Translations under genes and position numbers: made by a program
Shown here: piece by piece, positions 39,901-48,022 of the stretch
Numbering within the stretch: the first letter of the stretch is position 1
Layout: each line of letters begins with the position of its first letter
Assembly (NCBI RefSeq): GCF_900010725.2
Contig: NZ_LR734824.1
Location: 61,108-125,107, forward strand
DNA: 64,000 nucleotides
Origin: Planktothrix serta PCC 8927
GTDB lineage: Bacteria; Cyanobacteriota; Cyanobacteriia; Cyanobacteriales; Microcoleaceae
Direction: 5' to 3'
The notes under the pieces: generated by a model
Databases searched by the model: none
What the model saw: the letters and a program-made list of their open reading frames with translations, nothing else
What the model was told of the DNA's origin: nothing

Positions 39901-40095
39901 TCAACCTCTGATTCCCTGTAATGGGGATGGGGTTGTTTGAGCGTCGTTCTTAGAAAGTTCGGGAGCCATTTGGTGATTGAGCGCCGCAATAAGCTGACGT
40001 TTCACTTTTGTTGCCCACAAATCGAAATCGAAACTCTCACTGGTCGGAATATCCGATGCGGAAGTTTCGCCCACACGTTCTTTACTCAAAGTCAT
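39901..40095 (-). CDS. Small glutamine-riboswitch-controlled protein
   Basis: 64 residues from ATG 40095, with a strong ribosome site AGGAGG about nine bases upstream. The sequence has an acidic N-terminus, an amphipathic stretch FDFDLWATKVKRQLIAALNHQ (about 22-42) and a Ser/Pro-rich end. It does not resemble GS-inactivating factor IF7 as I remember it. It lies directly behind a glutamine riboswitch and a good promoter, which strongly supports translation. Downstream-peptide-type glutamine riboswitches in cyanobacteria precede short proteins like this, so a role in nitrogen control (for example binding a regulator or enzyme of glutamine metabolism) is inferred. Confidence 0.75.
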   Translation of the reverse strand: MTLSKERVGETSASDIPTSESFDFDLWATKVKRQLIAALNHQMAPELSKNDAQTTPSPLQGIRG

Positions 40096-40102
40096 GGTTT
40101 TT

Positions 40103-40136
40103 CGCCTCCTGTTTCAACTCGCAGTGAAAACAGGCG
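40103..40136 (-). promoter_or_regulatory. Hairpin sequestering the ribosome site (expression platform)
   Basis: On the minus strand CGCCTGTTTT, following the aptamer closely, can pair with GAAACAGGAGGCG, which contains the AGGAGG ribosome site of the peptide gene. Its 5' arm starts at the very end of aptamer stem P1 (GAACGCGCC), so P1 formation and this hairpin could compete. Glutamine binding would then free the ribosome site. The direction of switching is inferred. Confidence 0.6.
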
Positions 40137-40220
40137 CGTTCCTTCGGGAGAACTCCCTACTTCCGTCTTTTAGCAGTCATTTTAATATTCGAGGATCAAA
40201 GACCACCAAAAGATGAACGA
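40137..40220 (-). ncRNA. Glutamine riboswitch (glnA / downstream-peptide class)
   Basis: Read on the minus strand: P1 CGTTC (40219-40215) pairs with GAACG (40142-40138). TCTTTT pairs with AAAAGA. Next is the diagnostic GACGGAAGTAG core, a GGGAG-TT-CTCCC hairpin, and GAAGGAACGC closing P1. This order (CGUUCA, loop-E-type GACGGAAGUAGG, hairpin, CGAAGGAACGC) is the consensus of the L-glutamine-binding glnA RNA family. The loop between the P2-like arms is about 38 bases. It is followed by a 64-residue gene. Confidence 0.85.
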
Positions 40221-40237
40221 TTTCACTACTCTTTCTA

Positions 40238-40266
40238 ATACTAGCACTAAACTTCCTTTCTATCAA
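40238..40266 (-). promoter_or_regulatory. Sigma70-type promoter of the glutamine riboswitch
   Basis: On the minus strand TTGATA (40266-40261) and TAGTAT (40243-40238) are separated by exactly 17 bases. The expected transcript start is near 40231, about ten bases before the aptamer P1 strand. The match to -35 and -10 consensus and the placement support a short riboswitch leader. Confidence 0.65.
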
Positions 40267-41044
40267 ATCAACTTATGCTAATATTACATAATTCTTATAC
40301 ATTTCTCGATCATCATCTTTTCATGATTCCCCCATCTTTGCCGTTGCCCCCTTTCGTTGAGCATTTTTCTGACTCAATACAAATTCCATTGGTTATAATA
40401 AAAGTACCTGATTTTTTAATAGGCGAACTTAAGAATAAACACCTCTATTAAATAGAAAAAATTCTTAGGGTAAGTCCGACAACAATTGAGTTAAATCCTT
40501 CTCTGAGAGAGCTACTTCAGATTGTAAAACTGTTCAATATCCGTGTTGGATGCTGGGTGGTCAAACTTCCTGTCAATACTGGCAAACAAAGCCGAAAATA
40601 CTGGTTTGCTAGTTGCCCAGGTAAGCACCCATAATACATCACAAGATTGCTCTAATTGTGGCGAGAAAGTCCCAAAAAAGCTGCATTAACTGAATTATCG
40701 CACAAATATCTAGCTAAGATCAGCTACGCGCGCATTTAAACCACCTCCCCTAGCGAGCAAGGACGCTCACAATAGAGGATTTTCAAGTTTTTTGAATACC
40801 AAATTTAGATGCTTAACGATTTAAAAATGTTAGCGATGATCTGATACACCCTGAATATAGTATGATCAGAAGACGCTACCACAGATAAACCTAAAAAATT
40901 TCTGCTATCAAGCAGCTTATTCGCTACTGCCATAAGCTACAGAGGTTAATTTTCATGTCTTCCTCAACTCTATTGAGAAAGTTTAATGATTTTAAACTTC
41001 TGTAAGAATTTCTGCATCATTCGTTACTAATCAGAGGAAAATTC
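40267..41044. other. Long intergenic region upstream of the dynamin genes
   Basis: 778 bases without an intact gene. A TnpB fragment at 40612-40689 is listed separately. The block around 40735-40790 (ACGCGCGCATTTAAACC, AGCGAGCAAGGACGCTCAC) could be an old insertion-sequence end. The last 100 bases should hold the promoter of the dynamin pair; the ribosome site TCAGAGGA lies just before ATG 41045. I see no other structure. Confidence 0.5.
40612..40689 (+). pseudogene. TnpB (IS605 OrfB) zinc-ribbon fragment
   Basis: The frame reads [25 protein letters not shown] and a stop. [13 protein letters not shown] is the zinc-ribbon start of TnpB proteins (TSQxCSxCG). Nothing recognisable of the RuvC domain remains upstream. 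It is a relic of an IS200/IS605-type element. Confidence 0.75.
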
Positions 41045-43459
41045 ATGGACTCCGAATTCCCAAAACCCAACGTTAAAGACTTACAAAGCGATGTGATTGA
41101 GTTATTAAAGGATATTGGTGCTTTGATGAGTCGTGCGAGTTGTGCCTTAACTTCTGATCCAATGGGTCAAAAGTATGGAGAGTTTCAGAAAGACGTTAAT
41201 CAAGCGATCCAAAATGTGACAAAACTAGAATTAAGAATGGCGGTTGTTGCACCGATGAAAGCTGGTAAATCTACCATTACAAATGCTGTTGTTGGTCAAG
41301 ATATTTTACCGAGTCGTAATGCTGCGATGACAACTCTACCGACGGAAATTGTTTTAAATTCGCAGTTAACAAAACCCATCCTAACTTTAAGTCCTGAGAT
41401 TTTATCGGTATTCAAAGAAACCTTTTCAACCCTCCAGCAAATAATACAGGAATTAGGGTCAGAAAGAATGCAGAAGAAGATAGACCAGTACCCCCATTTA
41501 ATGGAATTATCTCAAAATATTGCAGCCGGGAATTGGGAAATTCTGATTACTCCTAAAATATCGGGACGTGACAATATTGTTAAAACTTTGACAGGTCTAA
41601 ATGATATTGTGCGTTTATGTAGTTTAATTAATCCTAATAGCGATCCCTTAAGAAAACTGGTTGATGTCCCTTGTATTGAAACTCCGTTTTGGCGTTCAAA
41701 AAATAGCGAAAACTCAGAACAATTAGGCAATCTTGTAATTATTGATACGCCAGGGCCAAATGAAGCGGGAGAAAACCTTAAATTAAGGGGAGTTGTAGAA
41801 AAAGAACTGAGTAAAAGTTCGATTGTATTAATTGTTCTGGATTTTACACAGTTAAAAACGGATGCGGCTGAAAAAGTCAAAAAAGATGTGCAGAAAGTTA
41901 TTAATTTACGGAGGAAAGAAAACCTCTATGTTTTAATTAATAAAGTTGATCAACGTCGAGATGGGGATATGACCCCAGAACAGGTTCGGCAGTTTGTAGC
42001 GGCTGAATTAAGTATTGGTTCTGAGGAAGACAAGGATCGAGTGTTTGAAATTGCGGCTCGACGTGCGTTTGTTGCTGCCAGTTTTATTCAAGAATTGGAA
42101 CAAAACGCTGATTTAGAACCGATTAAAATGCAAACTTCAAGAGCTTTAGCACAAGAAGTTTATGGGATTGATTGGGAAGAAGATCTTGAGGATGCAACAA
42201 TTGAAGCATTATCTAAAAAGGCACAACGATTATGGAAAAAATCAGGTTTTGATCCATTTTTAGAACAAGCAATTAAGGCATTGGTAGATCGGGCTGCACC
42301 TCGATGTATGGATTCAGCTTTAACACTGATTAAAAATCACCTGGTCACACTTGGAGATGAGATGAGTCTTCGTAAGAATGCGATCCCTCAGAAGCGACAA
42401 AAGCTACAACGGGAAGTTGAAGCTTTAGAGTCTGATCTTCAGAGTCTTGAAAATTGCCGGAGCCGTTTACAACAGGTAGATACTACCAAAGTTCAACTAA
42501 ATCAAAGGCTTCAAGAAATTCTTGAAGAACTTAAAAAAGTGGCTAGAGTTAGCTTAGAAAATTATTTTGAACAACAAGAATTCGAGAGAGGAAACCCGCT
42601 TGAAAAAATCAGTATGGTAGTGAAAACTGTAGGTCAAAATTTTTTGAAAACTTTACTCCAGATTGAACCGTTTTCTAATAGACTTCCTCCGCAGATTAAA
42701 TCAGGAGTAGAATTCAAAAGCCAAAAAGAGGAATTTGAATTTGAAACAGAAGATCAAGCCGAACAGTTTGCAAATTTAGCCACAGCCTATGCTAGAGAAC
42801 GAGCCGATACCTTACTAGCAGGGGGTCGTCAAGAAATTAACGATGAAGTTGACAAAGCACGAACAGGCTTAACCCAATTCTTAGAAAAGGAAACAACACC
42901 GATTATTGAACGAGCGTGTGAGCGACTTAAGGAAGCATTCAACGTTAATTTATCCCTACCAAAACTCTCTTTAGATGATGATGGGGTTAAGTTAGTTGAG
43001 CCTCGTGTTAAAGCTTCAACTCGTGAAATTGATCAGGGTTATGAACAAAAAACTATTAAGAAACGTTCTTTCCGGCATTGGTTGTGGCTGATTCCCTATG
43101 ATGAAACTATCAGAGTTAAAAAGCCAGTTAAAAAAGAAAATTACTATATTGTTTCTCTGAAGGATCAGATCATTGAGATAAACCGATCCATAGAAGCCGG
43201 AATTGATGCCATGAATCAAGATATTAATAAGTATCTTGATGAAGACTTTAAGGATTGGTTTGATCAATATTTTGACAAACTTGAAGATTATCTTGGTAAT
43301 TATAAAGATACCTTAAAACAAGCACAAGCTGATCAAAACTTGAATTTAGAAAAGCAGGAAAAATTAAAAGAAGATCTGGAATCTTTACTAGGAGAAGCCA
43401 AGAAATATATTGAGAAAGTAGACGAATCTCTTGACCGCACAAACCAGTTAAAATTTTAA
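41045..43459 (+). CDS. Dynamin-like GTPase 1
   Basis: 804 residues. GTPase motifs: P-loop APMKAGKST (about 70-78), switch threonine region AAMTTLPTEI, DTPGPNEAG (about 234) and NKVDQRRDGD (about 299). The following region is largely helical with heptad patterns (QKRQKLQREVEALESDLQSLENCRSRLQQV near 450-480 and a C-terminal coiled coil), as in bacterial dynamin-like proteins that remodel membranes. No membrane helices are predicted by eye. It is followed 20 bases later by a paralogue; both start just after a TCAGAGGA box. Tandem bacterial dynamins often form hetero-oligomers. Confidence 0.88.
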   Translation: MDSEFPKPNVKDLQSDVIELLKDIGALMSRASCALTSDPMGQKYGEFQKDVNQAIQNVTKLELRMAVVAPMKAGKSTITNAVVGQDILPSRNAAMTTLPTEIVLNSQLTKPILTLSPEILSVFKETFSTLQQIIQELGSERMQKKIDQYPHLMELSQNIAAGNWEILITPKISGRDNIVKTLTGLNDIVRLCSLINPNSDPLRKLVDVPCIETPFWRSKNSENSEQLGNLVIIDTPGPNEAGENLKLRGVVEKELSKSSIVLIVLDFTQLKTDAAEKVKKDVQKVINLRRKENLYVLINKVDQRRDGDMTPEQVRQFVAAELSIGSEEDKDRVFEIAARRAFVAASFIQELEQNADLEPIKMQTSRALAQEVYGIDWEEDLEDATIEALSKKAQRLWKKSGFDPFLEQAIKALVDRAAPRCMDSALTLIKNHLVTLGDEMSLRKNAIPQKRQKLQREVEALESDLQSLENCRSRLQQVDTTKVQLNQRLQEILEELKKVARVSLENYFEQQEFERGNPLEKISMVVKTVGQNFLKTLLQIEPFSNRLPPQIKSGVEFKSQKEEFEFETEDQAEQFANLATAYARERADTLLAGGRQEINDEVDKARTGLTQFLEKETTPIIERACERLKEAFNVNLSLPKLSLDDDGVKLVEPRVKASTREIDQGYEQKTIKKRSFRHWLWLIPYDETIRVKKPVKKENYYIVSLKDQIIEINRSIEAGIDAMNQDINKYLDEDFKDWFDQYFDKLEDYLGNYKDTLKQAQADQNLNLEKQEKLKEDLESLLGEAKKYIEKVDESLDRTNQLKF

Positions 43460-43479
43460 ATCAAATCAGAGGATTTCCA

Positions 43480-45654
43480 GTGAATACGAATAGCCTCAAT
43501 CTTCAAACTCTAACCTTACAGAAAAAAGTTGTTTCTCTGTTAGGGAAAATCAGCTTATTGATGGATGAAGCCAGCCGTTTAACGGGTGATCATGAAACTG
43601 TATTAAAATATGAAAGATGCCATCAAGAAATCATTAAAGCTGCCTGGAATGTAGAAGAATTGAGGCTAAAAATGGCGATCGCAGCCCCGATGAAAACAGG
43701 TAAATCAACGATTATTAACGCCATTATCGGTCAACCGTTGTTACCGAGTCGGAATGCTGCGATGACCACTTTACCCACAGAAATATTACTCAATGCTCAA
43801 CTGAGCGAACCCGTTTTAACCCTGAGTCCTCAAACCCTATCCATTCTCGAAACAACTCAAGAAAAATTACAGCAAAAAATCAAAACCTTAGCTGAGGAAA
43901 CTCTACAGGAAAAAATATCAAGTTATCCCCATTTAGCAACATTAGTTAACCGGATTTCTACACCCTCTCAATGGCATCTTGCTGAAAAAGTATTCGGGTG
44001 TAAAGCGATTAATCAAACTCTAACGGATCTGAATGATTTGATCCGCCTTTGTACTCTAATTTTACCCGAAATTGATCCCTTACCCACCTTAACAGAATTT
44101 CCCCATATTGAAACACCGTTTTGGGGTTCAAAACAACAAGGAATTGGTAATTTATTAATCGTTGATACTCCTGGGCCCAATGAAGCCGGAGAACATCAAT
44201 TAACAGAAGTGGTTAATCAACAATTAGAGAATAGTTTAATTGTGTTAATGGTTTTAGATTTTACTCAACTCAAAACCGAAGCCGCCGAACAAGTTAAACA
44301 AGATGTTAAGAAAGTTATAGAAGTTAGGGGAAATGAAAATTTATATATTTTAATTAATAAAGTTGATCAACGAAGATCAGGAGATCTCACCCCGGAACAG
44401 TTAGGCAAATTTGTATCGGCTGAATTTGGACTCAGTGAAGAAAATCATGATCAAAAATTGTTTGAAATATCAGCTAGACAAGGGTTTGTTGCTGCTCATT
44501 TTATCCAAGAAACTGAACAGGTTTCAGAAATTGCGATCGCTAATTTAGAGACAGCAATTCCCTTATCAAAAGAAGTATTTGGCATCGACTGGGAAGAAGA
44601 ACTTGAAGAAAAAAACCTGGAAGAATTAAAAACTTTGTCACACAAACTCTGGAAAAAATCGGGGTTTCCCAAGTTTTTAGATACCGCGATTAGCCATCTG
44701 ATTGAAAATGCAGCTTCTCTCTGTATTGAATCTGCACTTAAACTGAGTAAAAGCAGCCTAACAGAAGTTTTAAAAGATAGGAATTTCAAAAATAGCAATA
44801 TTATCAAAACTGCGGAGGAGTTAAGCCATCAAATTACTCAAGTTTATGAAGTTTTATTTGTACTTAAAATTTGGCATAATTGTTTACAAGAAATTGATCA
44901 AATTGTCCCCGATATTAATCAATTGATTGATCAGGATGTTCCTGAAATTAAATCTAAAGTTAAATCCCTATTTAAAACCTATTTTTATGATCAGGAGTAT
45001 GAACATTCTTCTAGGATGATAAAATTGTATACTCGGTTATTTCAAAATAGCACAAATTATTTTAATCCTCTGAAATTGGGGCTTTGTAATTCTATCCATA
45101 ATCAGTTTAAATTTAAACCCATCGGTAAAATCCAGTTTAAAACCATTGAAGAAGCTCAAGGTTTTTCAAAATTATCGAAACGCTATATTAAACCTGAGAT
45201 CAAAAGAATTTTGGAAACCCAAGACACAAAAGCTATTCAATATTTTATTGAAAATAGAAACTCTATCATTGACTTTTTAGATAAAAATACTCAACTCTTG
45301 AGTGAAAGATCTCGAACTTGGTTTAATGATAATATGATCAAAATTCTTGCCTTTCCCAAAATCAATTTACAAACGGCTCAAACTTTTAAGTTAATTAAGC
45401 CAGGATCGATTAAAAAATTTAAACCCAAGAGGGAAAAACCTAATTTATGGTATAATATATGGGATTATATCAATCAATCTTCTCTCGTCAAGTATGAAGT
45501 ATCTTTTCAAAGTTTAGATCAAATAAATACCTTATCTATTGATTTTAGTATTGATCAAATGAAGCACAAAACTAGCAAATATATAAAACAGAGGTTTAAA
45601 ACTCAAATCAATGAGTTGTTGAAATCGTTTGTTGATTACCTATTATCTAATTAA
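43480..45654 (+). CDS. Dynamin-like GTPase 2
   Basis: 724 residues from a GTG start at 43480, preceded by a TCAGAGGA ribosome site like that of its partner. P-loop APMKTGKST (about 70), DTPGPNEAG (about 229) and NKVDQRRSGD (about 294) are intact. The GTPase half is clearly paralogous to the upstream protein (shared QPLLPSRNAAMTTLPTEI and FGIDWEEELEE-like blocks), while the C-terminal 300 residues differ and lack the long heptad regions. A tandem heterotypic pair is inferred, probably acting at a membrane under stress or phage attack. Confidence 0.87.
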   Translation: MNTNSLNLQTLTLQKKVVSLLGKISLLMDEASRLTGDHETVLKYERCHQEIIKAAWNVEELRLKMAIAAPMKTGKSTIINAIIGQPLLPSRNAAMTTLPTEILLNAQLSEPVLTLSPQTLSILETTQEKLQQKIKTLAEETLQEKISSYPHLATLVNRISTPSQWHLAEKVFGCKAINQTLTDLNDLIRLCTLILPEIDPLPTLTEFPHIETPFWGSKQQGIGNLLIVDTPGPNEAGEHQLTEVVNQQLENSLIVLMVLDFTQLKTEAAEQVKQDVKKVIEVRGNENLYILINKVDQRRSGDLTPEQLGKFVSAEFGLSEENHDQKLFEISARQGFVAAHFIQETEQVSEIAIANLETAIPLSKEVFGIDWEEELEEKNLEELKTLSHKLWKKSGFPKFLDTAISHLIENAASLCIESALKLSKSSLTEVLKDRNFKNSNIIKTAEELSHQITQVYEVLFVLKIWHNCLQEIDQIVPDINQLIDQDVPEIKSKVKSLFKTYFYDQEYEHSSRMIKLYTRLFQNSTNYFNPLKLGLCNSIHNQFKFKPIGKIQFKTIEEAQGFSKLSKRYIKPEIKRILETQDTKAIQYFIENRNSIIDFLDKNTQLLSERSRTWFNDNMIKILAFPKINLQTAQTFKLIKPGSIKKFKPKREKPNLWYNIWDYINQSSLVKYEVSFQSLDQINTLSIDFSIDQMKHKTSKYIKQRFKTQINELLKSFVDYLLSN

Positions 45655-45689
45655 AAATAATTCTTAAAGTTTTGTTTTAATACCGTAAG

Positions 45690-46466
45690 GTGATCAATAA
45701 AACTCCTAAAGAAGAACTCTCACATAACCAAACTGCTTTAGCGATGATGAAACCTTATCAACAAATTACCATTCAAGACTGCGGTGAACCTTTGGTTGCT
45801 ATTCCTTTAGAAAAATTTGCGGTAGAATTTCCCCATGCTTATCAAAAATTAGGTGCGCCTTATCATCTTTCTTCGGTAGACTCTCCCTATTATTTAAGAC
45901 AAAGTGTTTTAGACCGTTTACTAATAGCACAATTGCAATTACAGGAAAATCATCCTCACTGGAAAATTTTGATTTTTGATGCCTATCGTCCCGTAGAAGT
46001 GCAACAATTTATGGTGGATTATTCCTTTGAACAGCTATTAAAACAACGAGGAATAACTCAACAATCTCTTTCCGCAGAACAACATCAATCTATATTAACA
46101 GAAGTCTATCAATTTTGGGCAGCACCCAGTTTAGATCCGGCCACACCACCGCCTCATAGTACAGGTGCGGCTGTGGATATTACTTTAGTTGATCAAACGG
46201 GAACATTACTGAATATGGGGTCAGAAATTGATGAAATTTCTCCTCGATCTTACCCTAACTATTTTGAAAATAGTTCTGATCTAATTGAGCAAAGTCATCA
46301 TCAAAATCGTCAAATTTTATTCCAAGTTATGAAAACCGCAGGATTTCAACAACATCCGAATGAATGGTGGCATTTTTCCTGGGGTGATCAACTTTGGGCT
46401 TGGTTAACAAATCAACAAAATCCAGAGGAAAATGCGATCGCAAAATACGGTCGATATTCCTCTTAA
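45690..46466 (+). CDS. D-alanyl-D-alanine dipeptidase-like (VanX/DdpX, M15D) protein
   Basis: 258 residues from GTG 45690; an ATG at 45744 or 45747 (MKPYQQITIQDCGEPL) may be the true start. FDAYRPVEVQQ, HSTGAAVDITLVD (zinc ligands H and D) and NEWWHFSWGDQ (catalytic E and zinc H) are the VanX-family motifs. The enzyme splits D-Ala-D-Ala or similar dipeptides. In cyanobacteria it probably serves peptidoglycan turnover rather than vancomycin resistance, since no vanHA is nearby. Confidence 0.88.
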   Translation: MINKTPKEELSHNQTALAMMKPYQQITIQDCGEPLVAIPLEKFAVEFPHAYQKLGAPYHLSSVDSPYYLRQSVLDRLLIAQLQLQENHPHWKILIFDAYRPVEVQQFMVDYSFEQLLKQRGITQQSLSAEQHQSILTEVYQFWAAPSLDPATPPPHSTGAAVDITLVDQTGTLLNMGSEIDEISPRSYPNYFENSSDLIEQSHHQNRQILFQVMKTAGFQQHPNEWWHFSWGDQLWAWLTNQQNPEENAIAKYGRYSS

Positions 46467-46478
46467 TTATTGAAAAAA

Positions 46479-47333
46479 TCAGGATCTTAAATTTTGAATT
46501 TCTGCTAAACTTAACCCCGTTGTGCGACTAATGGTTTCATCATCTAAAATATTTAGGAGTTGACGAGCAATTTCTATCGCTTTTTCGGTTCTACCTTCTG
46601 TTTGGCCCTCTTGTCTAGCTTGATTTTCTGCAAAACTAATTGCATTTCTTTGATCCTGTAAAAACAGTTCCACTTTTTCAACTTCATCGAGTTCCTCACG
46701 GGTTAAATTCGTTTGATTAGCAATTTCAAACGCGCGTTGAATTTGAGGAACACGGTCTAAGGTATCAGGAACAGTTTCTAATAGTCTAGCACTTTGCATA
46801 AAATAAATCCATTTATCCGTTAATGTCTCTAATTCCTCTAAAGATTTCTGAAATTTGGGTAATTCCACAAACACTAACTCTAATTCATTTTCAGAATAAT
46901 TAAAGTTGTGATTTTTTTCTTTAAACACAAACCGAGAAATTAAAGCATCAGTATTTTCAAACTCAATAAAATCGGTAATCGTTAAAGCAATCACAGGTTT
47001 TAGAAAACGATAACCTTGTCCAGCATCTAATTGCAGAGAATAGGTTTTTGCTGCATTGTATAACACTCGTTTTGTAAAGGCTTCTACATTTAAAACCTGC
47101 ATCTCAATAATAACAATCTCACCCGTATTCAGTTGAGCTTTAACATCTAAATAAGTATCCTTTAATCCCGTAATTTTGGGCGCAAGGTAAGGATCAAAAA
47201 TTTCTAAATCCTGAATCATTGGCTCAGAATTATAAACCAGTGCATTCAGAAAACTAATTAAAATATCCTTACTTTCCGATGAGCCAAAGATTTTTTTAAA
47301 GGCAAAATCAGTTTTAGGATTGATAAAACGCAT
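46479..47333 (-). CDS. Rpn-family PD-(D/E)XK nuclease (recombination-promoting)
   Basis: 284 residues. MRFINPKTDFAFKKIFGSSESKDILISFLNALV, YLDVKAQLNTGEIVIIEMQV (D and E-x-Q active-site strand) and the RVLYNAAKTYSLQLDAGQGY block are typical of the Rpn/PDDEXK_2 family. The C-terminus has the charged ARQEGQTEGRTEKAIEIARQLL segment common in cyanobacterial members. Such proteins occur in many copies per genome and cause DNA breaks that promote RecA-independent recombination. Confidence 0.9.
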   Translation of the reverse strand: MRFINPKTDFAFKKIFGSSESKDILISFLNALVYNSEPMIQDLEIFDPYLAPKITGLKDTYLDVKAQLNTGEIVIIEMQVLNVEAFTKRVLYNAAKTYSLQLDAGQGYRFLKPVIALTITDFIEFENTDALISRFVFKEKNHNFNYSENELELVFVELPKFQKSLEELETLTDKWIYFMQSARLLETVPDTLDRVPQIQRAFEIANQTNLTREELDEVEKVELFLQDQRNAISFAENQARQEGQTEGRTEKAIEIARQLLNILDDETISRTTGLSLAEIQNLRS

Positions 47334-47338
47334 GGCTT

Positions 47339-47785
47339 TTATTCCCTGGTAAATAAATTAAGATAATCAGCGTTAATCGGGGCAATATATTTCAAATTAG
47401 CCCGAACATAACAAACTCCCGAATTAAACCGAGGGCCAGCCGGATGAATACTTTCTACTTTTAACCAAGGTTGACCATTTTTAATCACTATTGCATCCCC
47501 TTTTCCATTATTAGAAAAAAGAGCATTAATAATTGCACCCGACTCTAATTGAGTTTTCACTGTTCCTTCGGGAGTATTCCTACAGTTCAAATATTGGGGG
47601 TCAACAACCAACCAATTGATATTATTATAAAGTCCTCGATTTCCTTGAACTTTTGCCGTCATAAAATCCCCTTTATTATTGGCTCTTGGGACTTCAGCCA
47701 TTTGAGCCATCCCTACACTTGTCACTAAGGCGAGGGTTGCAATGGCGGTGGTCATTCCTGAAAACAGCGTTGAAATCAATTTCAT
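47339..47785 (-). CDS. Secreted SH3-like protein
   Basis: 148 residues from ATG 47785, directly before a signal peptide (MKLISTLFSGMTTAIATLALVTSVGMAQ). An upstream ATG would add 48 unsuitable residues. The mature part (LNCRNTPEGTVKTQLESGAIINALF ... GQPWLKVE) looks like a bacterial SH3 domain. A periplasmic or cell-wall role is inferred. Its stop lies six bases from the start of the Rpn gene on the same strand. Confidence 0.7.
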   Translation of the reverse strand: MKLISTLFSGMTTAIATLALVTSVGMAQMAEVPRANNKGDFMTAKVQGNRGLYNNINWLVVDPQYLNCRNTPEGTVKTQLESGAIINALFSNNGKGDAIVIKNGQPWLKVESIHPAGPRFNSGVCYVRANLKYIAPINADYLNLFTRE

Positions 47786-48022
47786 AATTAGACCTGAAGC
47801 TATAAAACGATTACTGAAAGAACATGAATAAGTCAGCATCTTTTGGGATTGTAACTTATCCAACTTTAGGTTAAAATTCTTACTTGTATTATATTCTTTT
47901 TGGATGGAATTAGATGCAAAATTAATCAATTATTTCCTTTTGTTCCTAAAGATGCACAGTTAAACGGGAATCTAAAAGCGACCTCCTCCTAATTTGAGCA
48001 ATCTCTATCACCTTCAAATTTT

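Noticed and set aside
39901..40095. The 64-residue protein as a RiPP precursor
   Set aside because: No core-like repeat, cysteine cluster or modification enzyme is nearby, and the glutamine riboswitch points to nitrogen regulation.
39937..40173. Plus-strand frame of 78 residues across the riboswitch region
   Set aside because: It is antisense to the riboswitch and peptide gene, lacks a ribosome site, and its end simply reads the aptamer core in reverse.
45690..46466. VanX-like gene as vancomycin resistance
   Set aside because: No vanH, vanA or vanRS genes are present; the family is widespread in peptidoglycan recycling.
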